Of a DNA stretch of 64,000 bases, positions 10,641 to 23,401 are shown piece by piece. How positions within the stretch are numbered: position 1 is the first letter of the stretch; the number at the start of each line of letters is the position of its first letter. The notes beneath the pieces were generated by a model. It saw only the letters and a list, made by a program, of their open reading frames with translations. It had not been told where the DNA came from and did no database searches. This stretch comes from Symsagittifera roscoffensis (lineage: Eukaryota > Xenacoelomorpha > Acoela > Convolutidae), in the NCBI RefSeq assembly GCF_963678635.1, contig NC_087063.1:16559006-16623005 (forward strand), in the 5' to 3' direction. The translations under genes and the position numbers were made by a program.

Positions 10641-10926
10641 TGTGATGTTCCCTAAATCTTATCTGAAAACTGAACTAATAATACAGTTGAATTAATAGTA
10701 AAGTTAAATAAGAAAGTAAAGATCATTGAATAGAAGGTAACTATAATCTTTCAATAGCTAACGAAGAGTGAGTCCTGGTTTTAGCACCACCAAGCTGTTA
10801 TATCAATAGACATGATTGGCAGGTCTCTATTTCGCATTAACCAAATGATCTCTAACATGATGCTAACATGATGCATAGTTCATTCTTTCGTCCTCTACCC
10901 TAGGTGGTCAACTCACTACCACCACA
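10641..10926 (-). repeat. 3' LTR of element B
   Basis: On the minus strand it begins TGTGGTGGTAGTGAG and ends ...ACATCACA. A polypurine run (GAGAGGGGGAAA on the minus strand, 10927-10938) precedes it. Confidence 0.92.
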
Positions 10927-12366
10927 TTTCCCCCTCTCGAAAATTTCAGACAGCGCATGAAATTCAGTCAGAGGTTCACAGTAAACAATTTAATCAAAGA
11001 ATTTAAAAGTTTAAAATATCAGAGAGTTTTCTTTACTTGTACTTGATCCGGCTTATTAATCGCGAACATTGGTCTCCTTAGTTTCCTCCTCGGTGATGGT
11101 GACGGTGTATTTCCTGATGACGACGGAAAATCTCCCGGTAAAATTGGACACGTTTGTAGTTTTTCCTCCCCCGATTTCTCCTCTATGTTCTTGACTGAAT
11201 GTTTCAGTGGGCTTCCAAAGAACTGTGTCTGCCGCTTTCTTCTGCCCGACGACCTTGAGTTGCTCGAGACCTGTGAGTCTTTATCTCCGTCACCGCCTTT
11301 TTTCTCTCTTCTTTTCTCTGGTCTCGTATTGTCTGCTGTTTTGGTTTCCTCCGATCTCTTTTACGCCACTCCTGAAGTTGTCCCTATCTTCGTATCCGTC
11401 TTTCATTCCTTACTCTGTGAAGTAATCTTCTTCTCCGCTTCTGTTACTTTACATTGCTGGCCTTCCTCTGAGTTGCTTTGTGTTTTATTTTTCTCTGTTA
11501 TTGGTACTGAGGATTTTGGACAGTCATTTCTTTCTAAGACCTGGCTCGTACCCTGCACCTCCTTTGTTGAGATTGGCACTGCGGCAATTGGGCATTCTTG
11601 TGTCGTTTGCGCGTCTGGCTTATTTGCTACCGCCGGTACCACATGCACCTCGTGCTCTGGAGAAGTACTCGAGGACATAGTCAGGTCGATTATTCCACCG
11701 CTCGGAACTTCTCGTAGTACGTTTGGCGACGCTATGTATCTGGATGCTAGAGTTGGCGGATTCTTCTTTGCTATCTTCGTCAATGAGGAAAATAACTTCA
11801 CCGTCTTGGCTTGCAGTCTGTCCAATGTCGCGAATGGCAACCCCTTGTTTTCTGCATCTGAGTTCTTTGTCGACAATGAAACCGGCGAAACATCTGGTCT
11901 TGGCAAGATGTGTACTGGTCTATTTGGTCTAGTTGAATTGCACTGGTGTAATGGCTTCCTCGGTGTGCTTGCGGCTGGTGTCTTTGTACCTAAATCTGAA
12001 GAGTATACTGACTTGAATTTCGGTTCAAGCGATATGTGGTTCTTTCTAATTACTTTCCCATTTTCAGCGATGTAAGTATTGTTAGTGATTTTAACAATCC
12101 TTCTCTGTCCTTTGCTTAGATAAGATATGTTTTCCTAGTTGGCCTAGCTGTCGTCAGCTCCCCAGTAGGTTCGCGTCAAGTATATTGTGAAGGCCTGTAG
12201 TGAAAGACTTCCTGTCTGAAGTTACTAGAGCTTCTTGTGTCCTCTTTTCTCCGACCTTGCTTGCCATCATATTGACCGTCACTGTTTCTTCAGTCTGTTT
12301 GCTCTGAAGTTTGCGAGCATTCGGGCGTAGTTCGTCTGATTTCTGTTTACGGTTGTGATTCTTTTC
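10927..12366 (-). pseudogene. Post-integrase region of B
   Basis: Minus-strand coding remnant downstream of the deletion. 12390-12154 encodes a charged stretch and 11906-11403 a Ser/Thr/Pro-rich stretch (PTLASRYIASPNVLREVPSG). By position it corresponds to the low-complexity extension after integrase in A, C and D, but the RNxGPP block is not clearly conserved. A 296-codon open frame on the plus strand over 11185-12075 is the complement of this region and is not proposed as a gene. Confidence 0.5.
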
Positions 12367-12402
12367 CTCTTCCTGCTCGTGGTTATCCACGAGCAGGAAG
12401 AG
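12367..12402. repeat. Perfect 16-bp inverted repeat at deletion junction of B
   Basis: CTCTTCCTGCTCGTGG (12367-12382), loop TTAT, then its exact complement (12387-12402). On the minus strand, RT connection-like sequence lies on one side and post-integrase sequence on the other. Confidence 0.85.
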
Positions 12403-13833
12403 TTATATGTGGTTTAATAAACCCATAAAAGATCTCAGTTGTTTCAGAGATTTTGGCGGTTATAATGCAATAACTGCTTCTATCTTCGATTGTTTTGGCC
12501 TCACTCCTGTCTCATCAATGTCGAATCCCAGCCAGGTTCATTTGGTTTTTGAAAATTCGCATTTACTGAGTTTTAATGCGAATCCTTCTTTGTATAATCT
12601 TGACAGAACATTGTCAACTATTTCCTTATTTTCGTAACTGAGCCTTTTGATACTTTTAAAACGTCATCTTAAAATAGAAAATTTCTTGAATCCCTTCGAT
12701 TGAGTTGTCCATTGCCTTCTGAAATTCATTCGGCTTGTCTGTTAGTCCATAAAATCCGGTTTAAAATCTGTATGTTCCGGTGAATTCCCAGCGTACTATG
12801 CTGAAATTACAGCGTTTGCCCTCTGATTTAGATGTGATTATTTGGGCTGCTGAATCAAGGATTTCTCGTAGATTTGGAATTTGAAACTTGTTTTTATAAA
12901 TCTGTGAATTCATTGGTTTTGCGTCAATTGCTAATTTCACTGTCCCATCCTGTTTGCTGTTATGACTACTGGAGCTACAAATTTGTCACTTGTGCATTTG
13001 TCAAGTTTTACTATGTGGCCTTCTCTTATAAGTTTCTTTATTTCTGCTCTCACTTTTTGTATATGAATTGGCGCCCTTCTGCTTTTTTCCTGAATCGGTA
13101 TTAGTAGTGATTTAAATAAAGTGAACACCTTGGGGTTCTTTGAGCGCCCCAATCTTTGAAATACGTCGTTGTGTTTTTTAACAAATGTGTTCTTCCAGAA
13201 AATTGATTCGGCTGATTCGTCTTCATGCTCTTCTGAGATAGTTTTTACTGAAATTTTTGGAGGTTTAAGTTGCGTTGTTACTATCCCTAGTTCTGGTTGG
13301 GTATCTAATCCTAATAGGCATCTGGTTCTATTCTCGGAAATTGAAAATTTTGCGCCTTCTAGTTTCCAACCATCTGAATAGATATCAATTTCTAGTATTC
13401 CGAAAAATTTTATGGGTTTACGGTTGTAGTCGACGTACGTTGTGGTTAACGGGTTGTTATCTAGGGATATAGTCTTTGTGTTTGGATCTTTTGCTAATAG
13501 TGTTCCTGCCGTGCGTTTATTGACAAAAGAGGCTGGACTTCCAGTGTCAAAAGTGGCGCTGAAAAATGAGCCTCTTGTTTTTAGCGTTGTTCTAAGGCAC
13601 TTAGTTTTCCGGGTTGCAGAGTTGATTGCTTCTAAATTCTTGACCATTTCCATTTGTAGTGATGTTTCCAATCTCTTTAGGACTGAATAATTTCCTTCGC
13701 TGTCTGAACCATTGAAGTTGCAATCCTCTTCTTCGTCGGGTTCTGGTTGTTCGACATTGGCAACTTGCGTACTGTTACTGCATTTAGCGAAGTGTCCCTT
13801 TGTTCCACAACTTCTGCTCCTCTGACTTTGCAT
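12403..13833 (-). pseudogene. Protease and reverse transcriptase of B
   Basis: Minus strand. A 298-codon open stretch (13833-12937) starts with the tail of a zinc knuckle (SCGTKGHFAKC), runs through an acidic spacer and a retropepsin site FDTGSPASF, and ends in the polymerase fingers (IREGHIVKLDKC). The palm then decays: TGFYGLTDKPNEF is readable near 12750, and a connection-like ISETTEIFYGFI near 12430, with many stops. The catalytic YxDD is not preserved in frame. The DTGS site differs from the DSAS of A, C and D. Confidence 0.8.
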
Positions 13834-14844
13834 TTGGTGTTGTGTTCAGGTGTGAGTCTTCTCCCACATAAATAACACCGTTTGAATTGAAGGTTCGACT
13901 GGTCTTGTTGGTTCTTGGGTTTAAAATTTCTTTCCCTAGCGCTCTTTCATTCTGTTTTGAACGTTGTTTTTCGTTTGGATGGACATTAGTGGTTGTTGCT
14001 TATTCCGAAATTGATTAGATGAATCTATGAAGTTCATTGAATAACTTGCTGTAGACGGATTCTGCTTTTGGAGAATATTCGCTGTTATGTATCCCTCCTC
14101 CTGTAGCAACGCCGATTCGAGGGTGTCGTCTACTGTAGCTCCTGATCTGATGCAAAGTTCTCTTTGTATGTCAGAGAATCTCATTTTTGCGATGAATATG
14201 TCGCGGATAACTTCTTTTTCGATGTCCTCCGTCCATCCACTTTTTGAGGCTTGACCTGCTTGGTGAAGTTAAAACGATTCGAGGCTTTCTCTGTCCCCAT
14301 GTGATGCGTTGTAAATTTGCATACTTTCAATGATGTAATTCTTCTCACGTCTGAATAATTGTTCACAGGCGTCGTGAAAGAATTTGAATTTTACTTAATT
14401 GAGATTGACGTGTGCGTGTTGTTGTAGGAATCTTTTCTTCCCTTCGTTTCCAAGGGCGAAGAATAGCCTCGGTTTTATCCGTGCATCTGCTTCGTGATAG
14501 TATACATTTGGAGTTATTTTGGGTCCCTTCTTTCATCGTTCTTTGTTTGCTTCGTTTGTTTTCCTGACTGCCGCTTTGTTTCTTGCGGTACTGTTTTCCG
14601 CTTCTTCCGTCGTTTGTGAAGTTGGAATCGGTTCAGGTTTTGGCGAAGGGTCGTCATGTACTGTTGCCGGGTCTGAAAGGAGAATATTCAGGTCACAGTT
14701 CTCCTTGAGTGATACAGCGAGAAAGAATTGACCTATCAACGCCTCCCAAGGATAAGGAGGTTTGGCTGACGGTTTACCCCAGAATGAAGGGACTCCTAGC
14801 AGTTCCGTCCTATCTTCTGAAGAAGAAACCGTTGGCTGCGCCAT
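13834..14844 (-). pseudogene. gag of element B, broken
   Basis: Minus strand. The start codon at 14844-14842 begins MAQPTVSSSEDRTELLGVPSFWG, with the A of ATG from the LTR and TG from the PBS. The GVPSFWGK stretch parallels GIPAFWPN in C and GIPSFWQN in D. The first frame runs to about 14533, and further fragments lie at 14366-14181 and 14184-13936 (LREL...DDTLESALLQEEGYI, parallel to the DALNQ..IDEK block of C). Frameshifts separate them. Confidence 0.78.
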
Positions 14845-15115
14845 GGGATGTTCCCTAAATCTTATCTGAAAATTGAACTAATAATAGCAAAATTAAATAA
14901 ACAAGTATTGATCATTGAATAGAAAGTAACTATAATCTTTCAATAGCTAACAAAGAGTGAGTCCTGGTTTTAACGCCACCAAGCTGTTAGATCAATAGAC
15001 ATGATTGGCAGGTCTCTAATTCGCATTAATCAAATGATCTCTAACATGATGCTAAAATGATGCATAGTTCATTCTTTCGTCCTCTATCCTAGGTGGTCAA
15101 CTCACAACCACCACA
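14844..15115 (-). repeat. 5' LTR of element B
   Basis: Minus-strand TGTGGTGG...ACATCCCA, directly followed by the PBS TGGCGCAGCC (14843-14834). Pairs with 10641-10926. Confidence 0.92.
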
Positions 15116-15120
15116 ACATG

Positions 15121-15832
15121 TAAACAGTATTGGAAAATTTTCTAACTGAAGTTGTACGAGACAGTTTTCACAGCATGTTTCTCGTTCATATAGCGATTTT
15201 TTGTTTTCATCTGTGTTAGCAATGAGATCAGGCCAGGCTGTTTGTTTCTCAAAAGATAAATTCGCTCTTTTCTGCGGAAAAAGAGCAGTAATTGGACGTT
15301 TTCGCTGATTTCTGGTGTTAATTTAAGTGCAATTGATGTCATTTTAAATCGCATTGATATCTGATTGGTTTTTCTATTTCCTTTCAATTATATTTATTTC
15401 TTTTGTCGTTCTAATGATATAGTCATCTCAATAAAATCTCTCTGACAGACAGCTTTTTCTTTCGTAGATAACTCATGAGATGGTTAGTTGAAAGACACAT
15501 TCATTTCATTCATCATATTTTTTGTGGTAAAAGGTTAAAGAGCCAAAGACAACAATTTCCAGCCTAATTTACTTGGTGCAGAGTCTCTTTTGTGCAAAAA
15601 CCTGCCATCCAGGGCAGTTGTTCAGACAAAAGTGCTGAGAGCATTAGAAAAAAAAATAAGCAAAGTTAGTAGATAATGGTACCAAAAGCGATTTCAACAA
15701 ATAATGAACATCAAGTAAAAGCAAAAGTGGCGGCGCTTATTTAAGGAAAGCGGGTCAAAATGTGAAGATGTTGGTCCCTAGCTTAAGACCACATAAAGAA
15801 ATAAGAGAGGGTTTACTTTGATTTTTTTCCAG
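15121..15832. other. Intron 2, 3' part
   Basis: AT-rich sequence between element B and the exon at 15833, ending in a TTTTTTTCCAG acceptor. No element or gene recognised. Confidence 0.5.
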
Positions 15833-16267
15833 TGAAATGCGAGACTCCTGAGGGCGAATATATCGGAGATGATCCCGAGAACATTTTGGAAGGGATGAGA
15901 GTGCGGAGTCTTGGTGTCACTCGTTTCATGTATCGCCGACCAGGAATTGGCTGGGTTTGCTTCAAGTGGTCATCTGGCAACACGGAATGGGAACAGCAAG
16001 GATCATGTCCTGGTCTAAACGAGTACTATTACTTGTGTCTCACAACTCAGGACAAAGGGATCGTGACAGCTATTAATAGAAAGTACAGAGAAGACGAGTT
16101 GGGAGAAGATGTCATGGTCTTTGGGGAGCCTAATTTGTGGGCGAGCAATGGGGACGCGGGCAATCTTTACGGGTTGCGACATCTGGGAAACGCTATTTTC
16201 CACACACTTTACGACTACAGAAAAGTCAGTCTGGTTGCTGACCACACACATCTGGATGACCTGGACA
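15833..16267 (+). CDS. Internal exon encoding all of module 2
   Basis: The largest exon (435 bp), phase 1 in and phase 1 out. The acceptor TTTTTTTCCAG ends at 15832 and a strong GTAAGA donor starts at 16268. It encodes both half-modules without an intron: KCETPEGEYIG, then FMYRRPGIGWVCFKW, then EWEQQGSCPGLNEYYYLCLT, and a closing NLYGLRHLGNAIFHTL segment aligned with YG...A-L-x-P-S-L-Q in other copies. Four cysteines are in the positions seen elsewhere. The reading frame stays open to 16314, but the donor and the phase of the next exon favour splicing at 16267. Function unknown. Confidence 0.78.
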
Positions 16268-19200
16268 GTAAGACAAACTTTCATCTTTCTAGATTCTTAG
16301 CCAGCAAAAAATAGTAAATACAAGGAGGAAGGGTGTAAAAAGAAAAGACGGAGAAGAGCCATCACAGATAATAAATGAAAGAGTTACAAAAGCATAGCCG
16401 ATTGAAGCAGGCGGGAACAGGATCGGGTTACCAAAAACGATCGGGAGGTCGGGTTCAGGCCCGTGGTACGGGTGCGGACGATGTTTTTGACCCCAGAATC
16501 GAAATAATTTCGCATGTTTTTTTTCTTTTTAACATTTTATTCATAAACACTTGAGTTTTGTTGTCGCAGATTTTCTGTGCTATTTATTTGAAAAAAGCTA
16601 AGAAAAAAATGAAAAAAGCTGCAAAGTTCACGAACTTTTATTTTTACCAACTGGAATTCCGGTGTTCCAAAAAAACTAATACAGAGTATAAATTCGAATT
16701 ATGCAGAACTGCTACAGAGCAAAAATGAATATAACAGTACTGCAGCAATATTCCAGTTCTGCAACCAGTAGCAGATTTAGGGGCGGGGTAAGGAAGGTAA
16801 CGTCTTTTTTGCATTTTTTTCAAAGTTTTGCTTGCGGAGCAGAAATTTTTGTGGGGTCTTTATAATTATTTGAGAAAAGTTAGAAAATCAGTGTGGTCGA
16901 CCCAAAAAAATAAACAAAACTTTTCAAAATTCCCATCCTCAACAAAACCCTAAATCCTTGTTGTGCTGGACAAGTACTGAGTTCATCAGCTGGCTCGCGA
17001 CCTCCCAGTGGCTGTCTATGAAACTAACAATGAAATTAAAGCAAGATGACCGTTTTCTTAAGTGAGCTTAAAAGAAATGAAAATTGAATTGCCGAATTGT
17101 TTCATTTGATTAATTGATATTTGGTAATTTTGCTGGAAAAATTAACTACAATTCGCAAATTGTTTAAAGATCCCTTTTTTGCACTTTACTATAAACCAGT
17201 CTTTTGCTAGAATGTTGCACCTATAACTTGTTACAAAAAAAAATTTGTTGGAAATTTTTTTAGGTTACGTTTTCTTAACGTTTCCTATTTTTGAAGAGTG
17301 CTTGGAAAAATTCTCCAAAAATAATCATTTGGTATCAAAATTCTTCTTTTGGAACATATCTCTTCTCCAAAAACTCCTAGTTTTTTGGTTTTGATGAAGC
17401 AGTTAGTGTCGATGCAATTGAGGGTTTCCAGCAAATTACGCCCAACGAAGCAGCAGAAAGTTTATGGAAAAAAAATTATTCGTAAGGCAGAGGCGCCATT
17501 GCAAAGGTGCCATCACAGAACAGAACGATGAAGAGCTTATAAAATGCGGAAGAAAGTTTTGGTATCAAAAATTGACGCAACATCAATTTTGTTTGTTTTA
17601 TCTCGATCAAAAGTTTATTGTGTGTGTTTACTTGTTGTTCCGACCATTAAAAAGGGGATAGGAACTTTGTATTTGGGTGTTTTTTTTCCACGCAAAATTA
17701 AAGACCACAAAAATTCATTGGATTGGGTGGAGTGATTCAACAAATAAAAACTTCCAGTCCTGATTCGAATGACAGTAAAAATGTTCAGAAATGTTCCACC
17801 GTCGACAAAAATTGGTCTGAAAGTTTGAGTTTTGATTTCAAAAAAGTAAGGCAAGCGAGCAAAGTTAGAGTTTTTAGCGCCTTTTTGGATTAAAAAATTT
17901 AATAAAAAAATTCAAAATATTTTCTGCAAAGGAAATTAAAAACAACACGCACGAAAAACAACACTAATTTGAAAAAAAAACCACGATGAAAACTACAATA
18001 ATTTTTTTTTAAATGGTCGGAACATTCTGTGCTACTTGCACAGCAACCAGCTATCCTTGTTGTCTTTTTGAAATATACAGATAACTTGCAAGTAGATTGA
18101 TCTTCGACGAAATCAAGATTGTTTCACTCCAATAAAATACTGTTTTTGTCTTTTGAACAACTAATCATTGATTTTACCATGATTTTTGTGTTTAAAAAAG
18201 GAATGTTGAATGAAAATGTTCAGACTGTACTTTAAAAGAATTAAGCTTGTAAAGCGATTGGTTTCAGTTTTTTCTTGCCCCAAACCAAATGGATTGTGGC
18301 TGTTGCTTTATTTTTCTGAGAAAACACAAAACATTCACTGGTCATGGAATTTCTCAAATTTTTCAAAGTTTATGCGTGTCAATGTTTTTGCTTCTCAAGT
18401 GGTGGCTCTCATAAGTATGTTTCAGAAAGGATTCTTTTTGATCTCACTACCAGTGAAGCTCCTTTAGTTTTTGTTTGGTTTTAGGGTTTCTAGTAGTCAG
18501 TTTTTTTTATATTGCTAGTTACAAGAAAAGCAATATTTGGCTTCCGAATCTTCGTCTCATCTGCTGAAAAAAAGTTAAAAACGGATCATTTAATGTGCTA
18601 AAGTTTTGTTTGACTTCAATCAACCACAAATGAGAATAATTTACTATCGTAGTATGATGGTTAACAACTCACCACTAGATTTCCACTAGATTCTGTAAAA
18701 ACAAAAAAGAGTAATTACTCGCCAGCATAATTTAAAACAATTGGTTGGAGATTACCAGACCTTGCGACATGTTTCTAATCCTTTTAAAAACGCAATAATT
18801 TTCAGACCAAAAAACTTATATTAAGAAAAGACACGCCGGCGATTTGTTGAAACAGTGTAGACAGATTGAAAAAAACTCAAAAAATAACTATTGGATTAAA
18901 CAAAACAATGTGATGTGCTACACATGATATTGTCAATTAATTTCAAAGAAAGATAGAAAAAAAAATTTCGTTGAAAATTTAATCACAATATATAAGCTGT
19001 TTTATAACTATTTACCCTAAGAGTACGAATTATAATTCCCTTACTACCAAAATAGATTTTCAAAAAACATATTCTCGATCAAGATATTAACTAACAGATT
19101 TTTAACATATACTTTGAGCTGTTTATCATTTTATAAATGAGGTTTTGAATTATGTTTTCATCAATCTTAATAATTACATTAAACAACACTCTTATACTGT

Positions 19201-21179
19201 TTTTAGTCATCTCAGCGATTCTTTGCTTTTTGTCACTACTGTTTTGAGGACCCTTAATCTGTTAGAATGTGAGTTTTAAAAATCTGTTTTGGTTTTTGCC
19301 TACTTCAAATCATATTTTTGTGAAACACTTTGTAATATTTCTGCTAAAAGGCTAATCAGTTGTTTTAGTTTAATTTCTTTTTTGCAAGTAATTTCCGCTC
19401 ACATCGTTCCTCATATACACTGTCAATTTTTCTAAGAGTTAAGCATTGTCTCCATAGAAAACCTGGTTTTTCTCTTAGTCTTCAAAAACAGTTTTGTTGG
19501 CTGTGCAGTATATAAGGGCTCCATAATCGAATACAGGCCTAACATAGGTGTAGCATATTTCAAGTAATTGTTTCCTTGTTAAAGGATTTTTTCGACAATT
19601 TGAGCTGTATGAATAAATTGACTTTTTTGAAGGCTAATGGTACTCTGTGTGGTTCCAGTGTCTGGTGTAACTGAATAAGTTTGTTTGCTGATCAACTGAG
19701 GTTGCTGTGTGTTTTCTTATGTCTAGGGTGCTAACTTTTTCAATACCGAGCGTCATTTTTAAAGTAACTAGTTTTCGTCAAATGCAGTAGTAAGCACAAT
19801 GAATTGATTTGCTGTGTTAGTCAATGAGTTATTTATTAGGAATTGATTTTCTATAATGATTTGTTTCCTGAAAAGTTTGTACGGTCAGTTTCATTTACGT
19901 TAAGTGAACTAATCAAGAATTCCTGTTTGCTACCAGTCAAGACATAATTTAGACAAAAAAGCTTTTTTATCATGGATATTCAGCAGCAGACAAGTGATCG
20001 CATCAGCCAAGTTTCTGATACGAATGTGAGAGATTCTTTGTTGATGAAAGCTGTCAGTCAATCAGGTGCCTGTTTGAGTAAACTCGCAGAAAAATTGGGC
20101 AATTTACAATTTAGGTGCTACAATTTGAATGAGTAATTGAGGTTTTCTACTCTCTAAAGCCTTAAACAACCTATTCTGATCAAATTCTTTCTTTCCATCA
20201 GAAAAAAAATGCGACTGAGTTTGATGAACAACAAAATTTTGAGGAGATGAGCTTGTTCTTCTGGAATATAAAAGTCACTGAAGTTTGCCTACAAATTTTT
20301 TACGCCGCAGGTACTAAAAACGTAACTAATCATTTTGCAAACTAATTGAGCAATTTATGCATAGTTATTGGACAAGTTTTCACCGAAATTTTTCAAAAAA
20401 ATAGAGCGAGTATTTTCCTTCTACTGAGTCGGATATTAAACAAGGTTTGAATTGAGCATGAGTATTTTCGATACGTGAAAAATATTTTGTGCCCAATTTT
20501 TAAACATATGCAAAAAGCTACCAACAACCTGCAGTGACTAGCAAGCAAATGTTTCCGACCACATAGGAGCCGAAACCTGAAAAAGATCTTACTTTCCTAA
20601 TTTTCAAGCTTTCTCTCGTAGAAACACACGCTTTCTCTCGGTTTTTATGAAAATAAATTTGACTTAAATTCACCACAGCATCACGAAAAGTAGAAAACTG
20701 TGGTTAGATAATTATCCTACCTAAGTAAGGTTGTTATCGTTAACTTGAAAAAACCTTGGTGACAACATTTTTTTTCCAAAGTAAAAGGCATCAACCAAAT
20801 ATTCGATTAAAGTGTTTTACTTTCATCAAAAACGGTCTTGTTTTGCTTTTCTAAAACCAAAAAAATAGCAAATCTTATAAACTCCCAAGTAAACCATGCC
20901 AATTTTCGAAAAAAAATATCCTAAAATTTTTTTCCTGAGTACTGGCTCTTGAAAACAAAAAGTGCTTAAATTAGTTTTTTGCGCAGTAGTTCCTTCTTTT
21001 ATCCGAAGACAGGCGACATTTTCAAGGTGCACCCAACTATGTTTGTTGTTCTTTTTTAGAAAAAAAATCTGATGTCAGGCAATTTCAATACTAATTGATT
21101 AACACAATATTCTCAATAGGTTGTTAGCACAGCAAGTAACAAGTGTTTTTAACTTGCAATTACAGCAACAATATGGCAG
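16268..21179. other. Intron 3, left part
   Basis: AT-rich intron sequence without gene-like structure. It contains a MITE relic (16766-16964) and a roughly 55-bp stretch (19069-19120) that recurs at 35193-35246. Short open frames here have no acceptable motif or splice context. Confidence 0.5.
16766..16964 (+). mobile_element. Degenerate hAT-like MITE
   Basis: Starts CAGTAGCAGATTTAGGGG and ends CCTAAATCC plus a decayed terminus. The inner part matches 59192-59600 (AAATCAGTxTGGTCGACC). No matching flanking duplication. Confidence 0.55.
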
Positions 21180-23255
21180 CTTTAAACAAAGTTTTGTAAT
21201 TGTGGCGTCCCTGTATAGTTATTAGGAACTAATTTTTGCCAATTTCTGTCATTTTCTGTCATTCTTATTTTATCTGGTTTTTCTCTTTCCTGCTATTGTA
21301 ACTCCGTGAATTTCAGCCGACCTTTTTTTTGAAATTTTTTACTTTATTCGTTTTATGATCGTTTTCATCAATTTCGATTATCCAAGAGATGAGAAAGCTC
21401 TCTAAATGCGACTCTGAGCGAATGGAAATAAAAACTTTCAAAATGAATTGATAATTCATAGATCCCACTCAATTCGAATTCTCTGGAAATATTCGTTTGA
21501 GGAAAAAATAAGCGATTACATCTACTAACTATAAATTACCTAGCGATTCTCAGCAATTTGTTAAATCAATCCAGCCAAGATTACAAGAAACAATTTTTGT
21601 TTTGAAATTTTCTTATTGATAATTACATCTACTGGCTATAAATTACATTGCGGTTCTCAGCCATAAGTTGATCAAATCTATTTAAGGATACATGAAAACT
21701 GTTTTGTTTTCAAAAGGTTTTATTTAAAGTTAATTGTGAAAAAAAACTGATTGGCGTTGCAAATTGTTTTTAACAGAAAATGTCTGAGCAAAGGATAACA
21801 AAATTATTGGAAAAATTCAGAGCAAGGCTTGACCTATGTCTGCTTTTTTGAATTCATTTAACCAGAATCATAAATGTATGGAAGTATCTCAAAAAACAGC
21901 ATCTCAAAAACAACTTCTTATTTTACAAGTGTTAAAAACTTCTGTAAAAAAAGTGGTTTAAAAAACCCTGTGAAATTGTTACAGAAGTTTCTTGTAATTC
22001 TTACTACTACTTTCAGTTACTAGGAACTATTGTTGTCAGTTTATATATTTTCTTACTTCTTTGTTTCTCTACTTCTTCTATTTTCTTGTTTCTTCTTTTA
22101 ACCATTTAGATTATCCCAGATGCAAAAAATTTCTCTCAATGCAATTCTCAGCATCCGGAAAAAAAAATTTACAAGCGAAATGATGTTTTATAGTTGCTAC
22201 TCGAATCGAGTTCTTTGAAAAATTTTGCTTCCAGAAAAAACTAACAAAAAGTTATATCTACTAAGTATAAATTACCTTGCGATTCTTATCGATTTGTTAA
22301 ACAAATCCAGCTAAGATTTCAAGAAACAAATTTATTGACAGTTAATTGTAAAAAAAAAACGATTAGCATAGCAACTTGTTCATAATAATAAATATGTGAG
22401 CAAAAATATTGGAATATTCCAGATCAAGGCTTGAAAGAAAAACCCATATCTGTTTTTTTTGCATTAATTTACGCAGAATCCTTATATCTTGGAATTATTT
22501 CAAAAACTGCACTTTCAGAGCTCCTAACTTTTGAATTGTTAACAACTTTTTTTATAAGCAGTTGTTGTAGGAAACTTTATGAAATTGTTCAAGACAACTT
22601 CCGTAACTTTGACTACAACTTGCAATTTTTTATTATCTTATATTCTTTTTTCCTATTCAATCCTGTTTTTCTCTTTCCTGTTTATTTTAATTCCTTAATT
22701 TTCAGTCTTTCCTTTGAAAAATTTTTGAATTTAAATTTAATTCAGTTTGTGATCATTTTCAGCAACTCTGATCATCCCAGAGTTCAAAAATTTCTCTGAA
22801 TACGGTGCTCAGTGACCGGAACTACAAACTTTCAAATCGAAATGATAGTTTCTAGCTGCAACTCGATTCGATTTCCTCGAAAAATTTTGTTTGCAGACAA
22901 AAAAAACAAATACCAAGATCTAAAAGCTATAAATTCTATTGCAATTACCAGCAATTTGTTAATCAAATCAAGTTAAGATTGCATGAAAAAAGTTTTGTTT
23001 TAAAAAGGTTCTGATGATAATTAATTTAAAAAAAAATTGGCATCGCTTTTTGTTTTTGATTATGAAAGTGTATGCAAAGCTAACAAAATAAGCGCAAAAG
23101 TTAAGAGCAAGACTTATAATTTAAAAAATTATGTCTGCTGTTTTGCATTCAATTACGCAGATTCATAAATGCATGGAATTATCTCAAAAACCGCACTTCA
23201 CATCTACTTATTTCGTATTTGTTAAAAACAACCTTGGTGCATAAAACTTTGGCGG
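21180..23255. repeat. Diverged tandem repeat, about three units of 620-730 bp
   Basis: The same order of landmarks recurs: CT-rich TTTCTCTTTCCTG block, GATTATCC(A/C)AGA, TCTCT(A/C)AATGC(G/A)A, CTATAAATTAC, (C/T)AGCAATTTGTTAA, AATTGTAAAAAAAA, AAGGCTTGA, ATGGAATTATCTCAAAAAC. For example the AATGC landmark is at about 21403, 22134 and 22797. Identity is low enough that units are old. Unit 1 has an internal 115-bp duplication (21520-21590 and 21615-21690). Confidence 0.7.
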
Positions 23256-23401
23256 ATAATCACCAAACCGCCATGTCTACAAACCGCCATATCCTGAAGC
23301 CGAAATTGAATCAGAATAAGGTAAATTACACAAAATTACGTAACAATTTCATAAATACAATGACAATCTGTCGTTATTATGCATAAAAATTATAATTTTT
23401 G

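Larger units (their letters stand above)
10641..15115 (-). mobile_element. Ty3/gypsy LTR retrotransposon B, internally deleted
   Basis: A 4.5-kb element antisense to the host gene, bounded by 272-286 bp LTRs and an exact 5-bp duplication ACATG. Reading on the minus strand: PBS, gag, nucleocapsid, protease, most of the reverse transcriptase, then an abrupt jump to sequence that lies downstream of integrase. RNase H and integrase are missing, and a perfect inverted repeat sits at the join (12367-12402). The gag start and PBS match those of A, C and D, but protein similarity is lower, so B is a separate family of the same lineage. Confidence 0.92.

Noticed and set aside
11185-12075. 296-codon plus-strand open frame
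   Set aside because: It is the complement of the post-integrase region of element B, lies wholly between the LTRs of a minus-strand element, and has a Cys/Ser/Phe-rich composition typical of a shadow frame.
16268-16314. In-frame extension of the module 2 exon to a stop
   Set aside because: A strong GTAAGA donor at 16268 gives phase 1, which the next exon needs; the extension has no similarity to other modules.
22431-22799. 122-codon open frame in intron 3
   Set aside because: Lies inside the diverged tandem repeat, is Phe/Leu-rich from T-rich DNA, and is not conserved in the other units.
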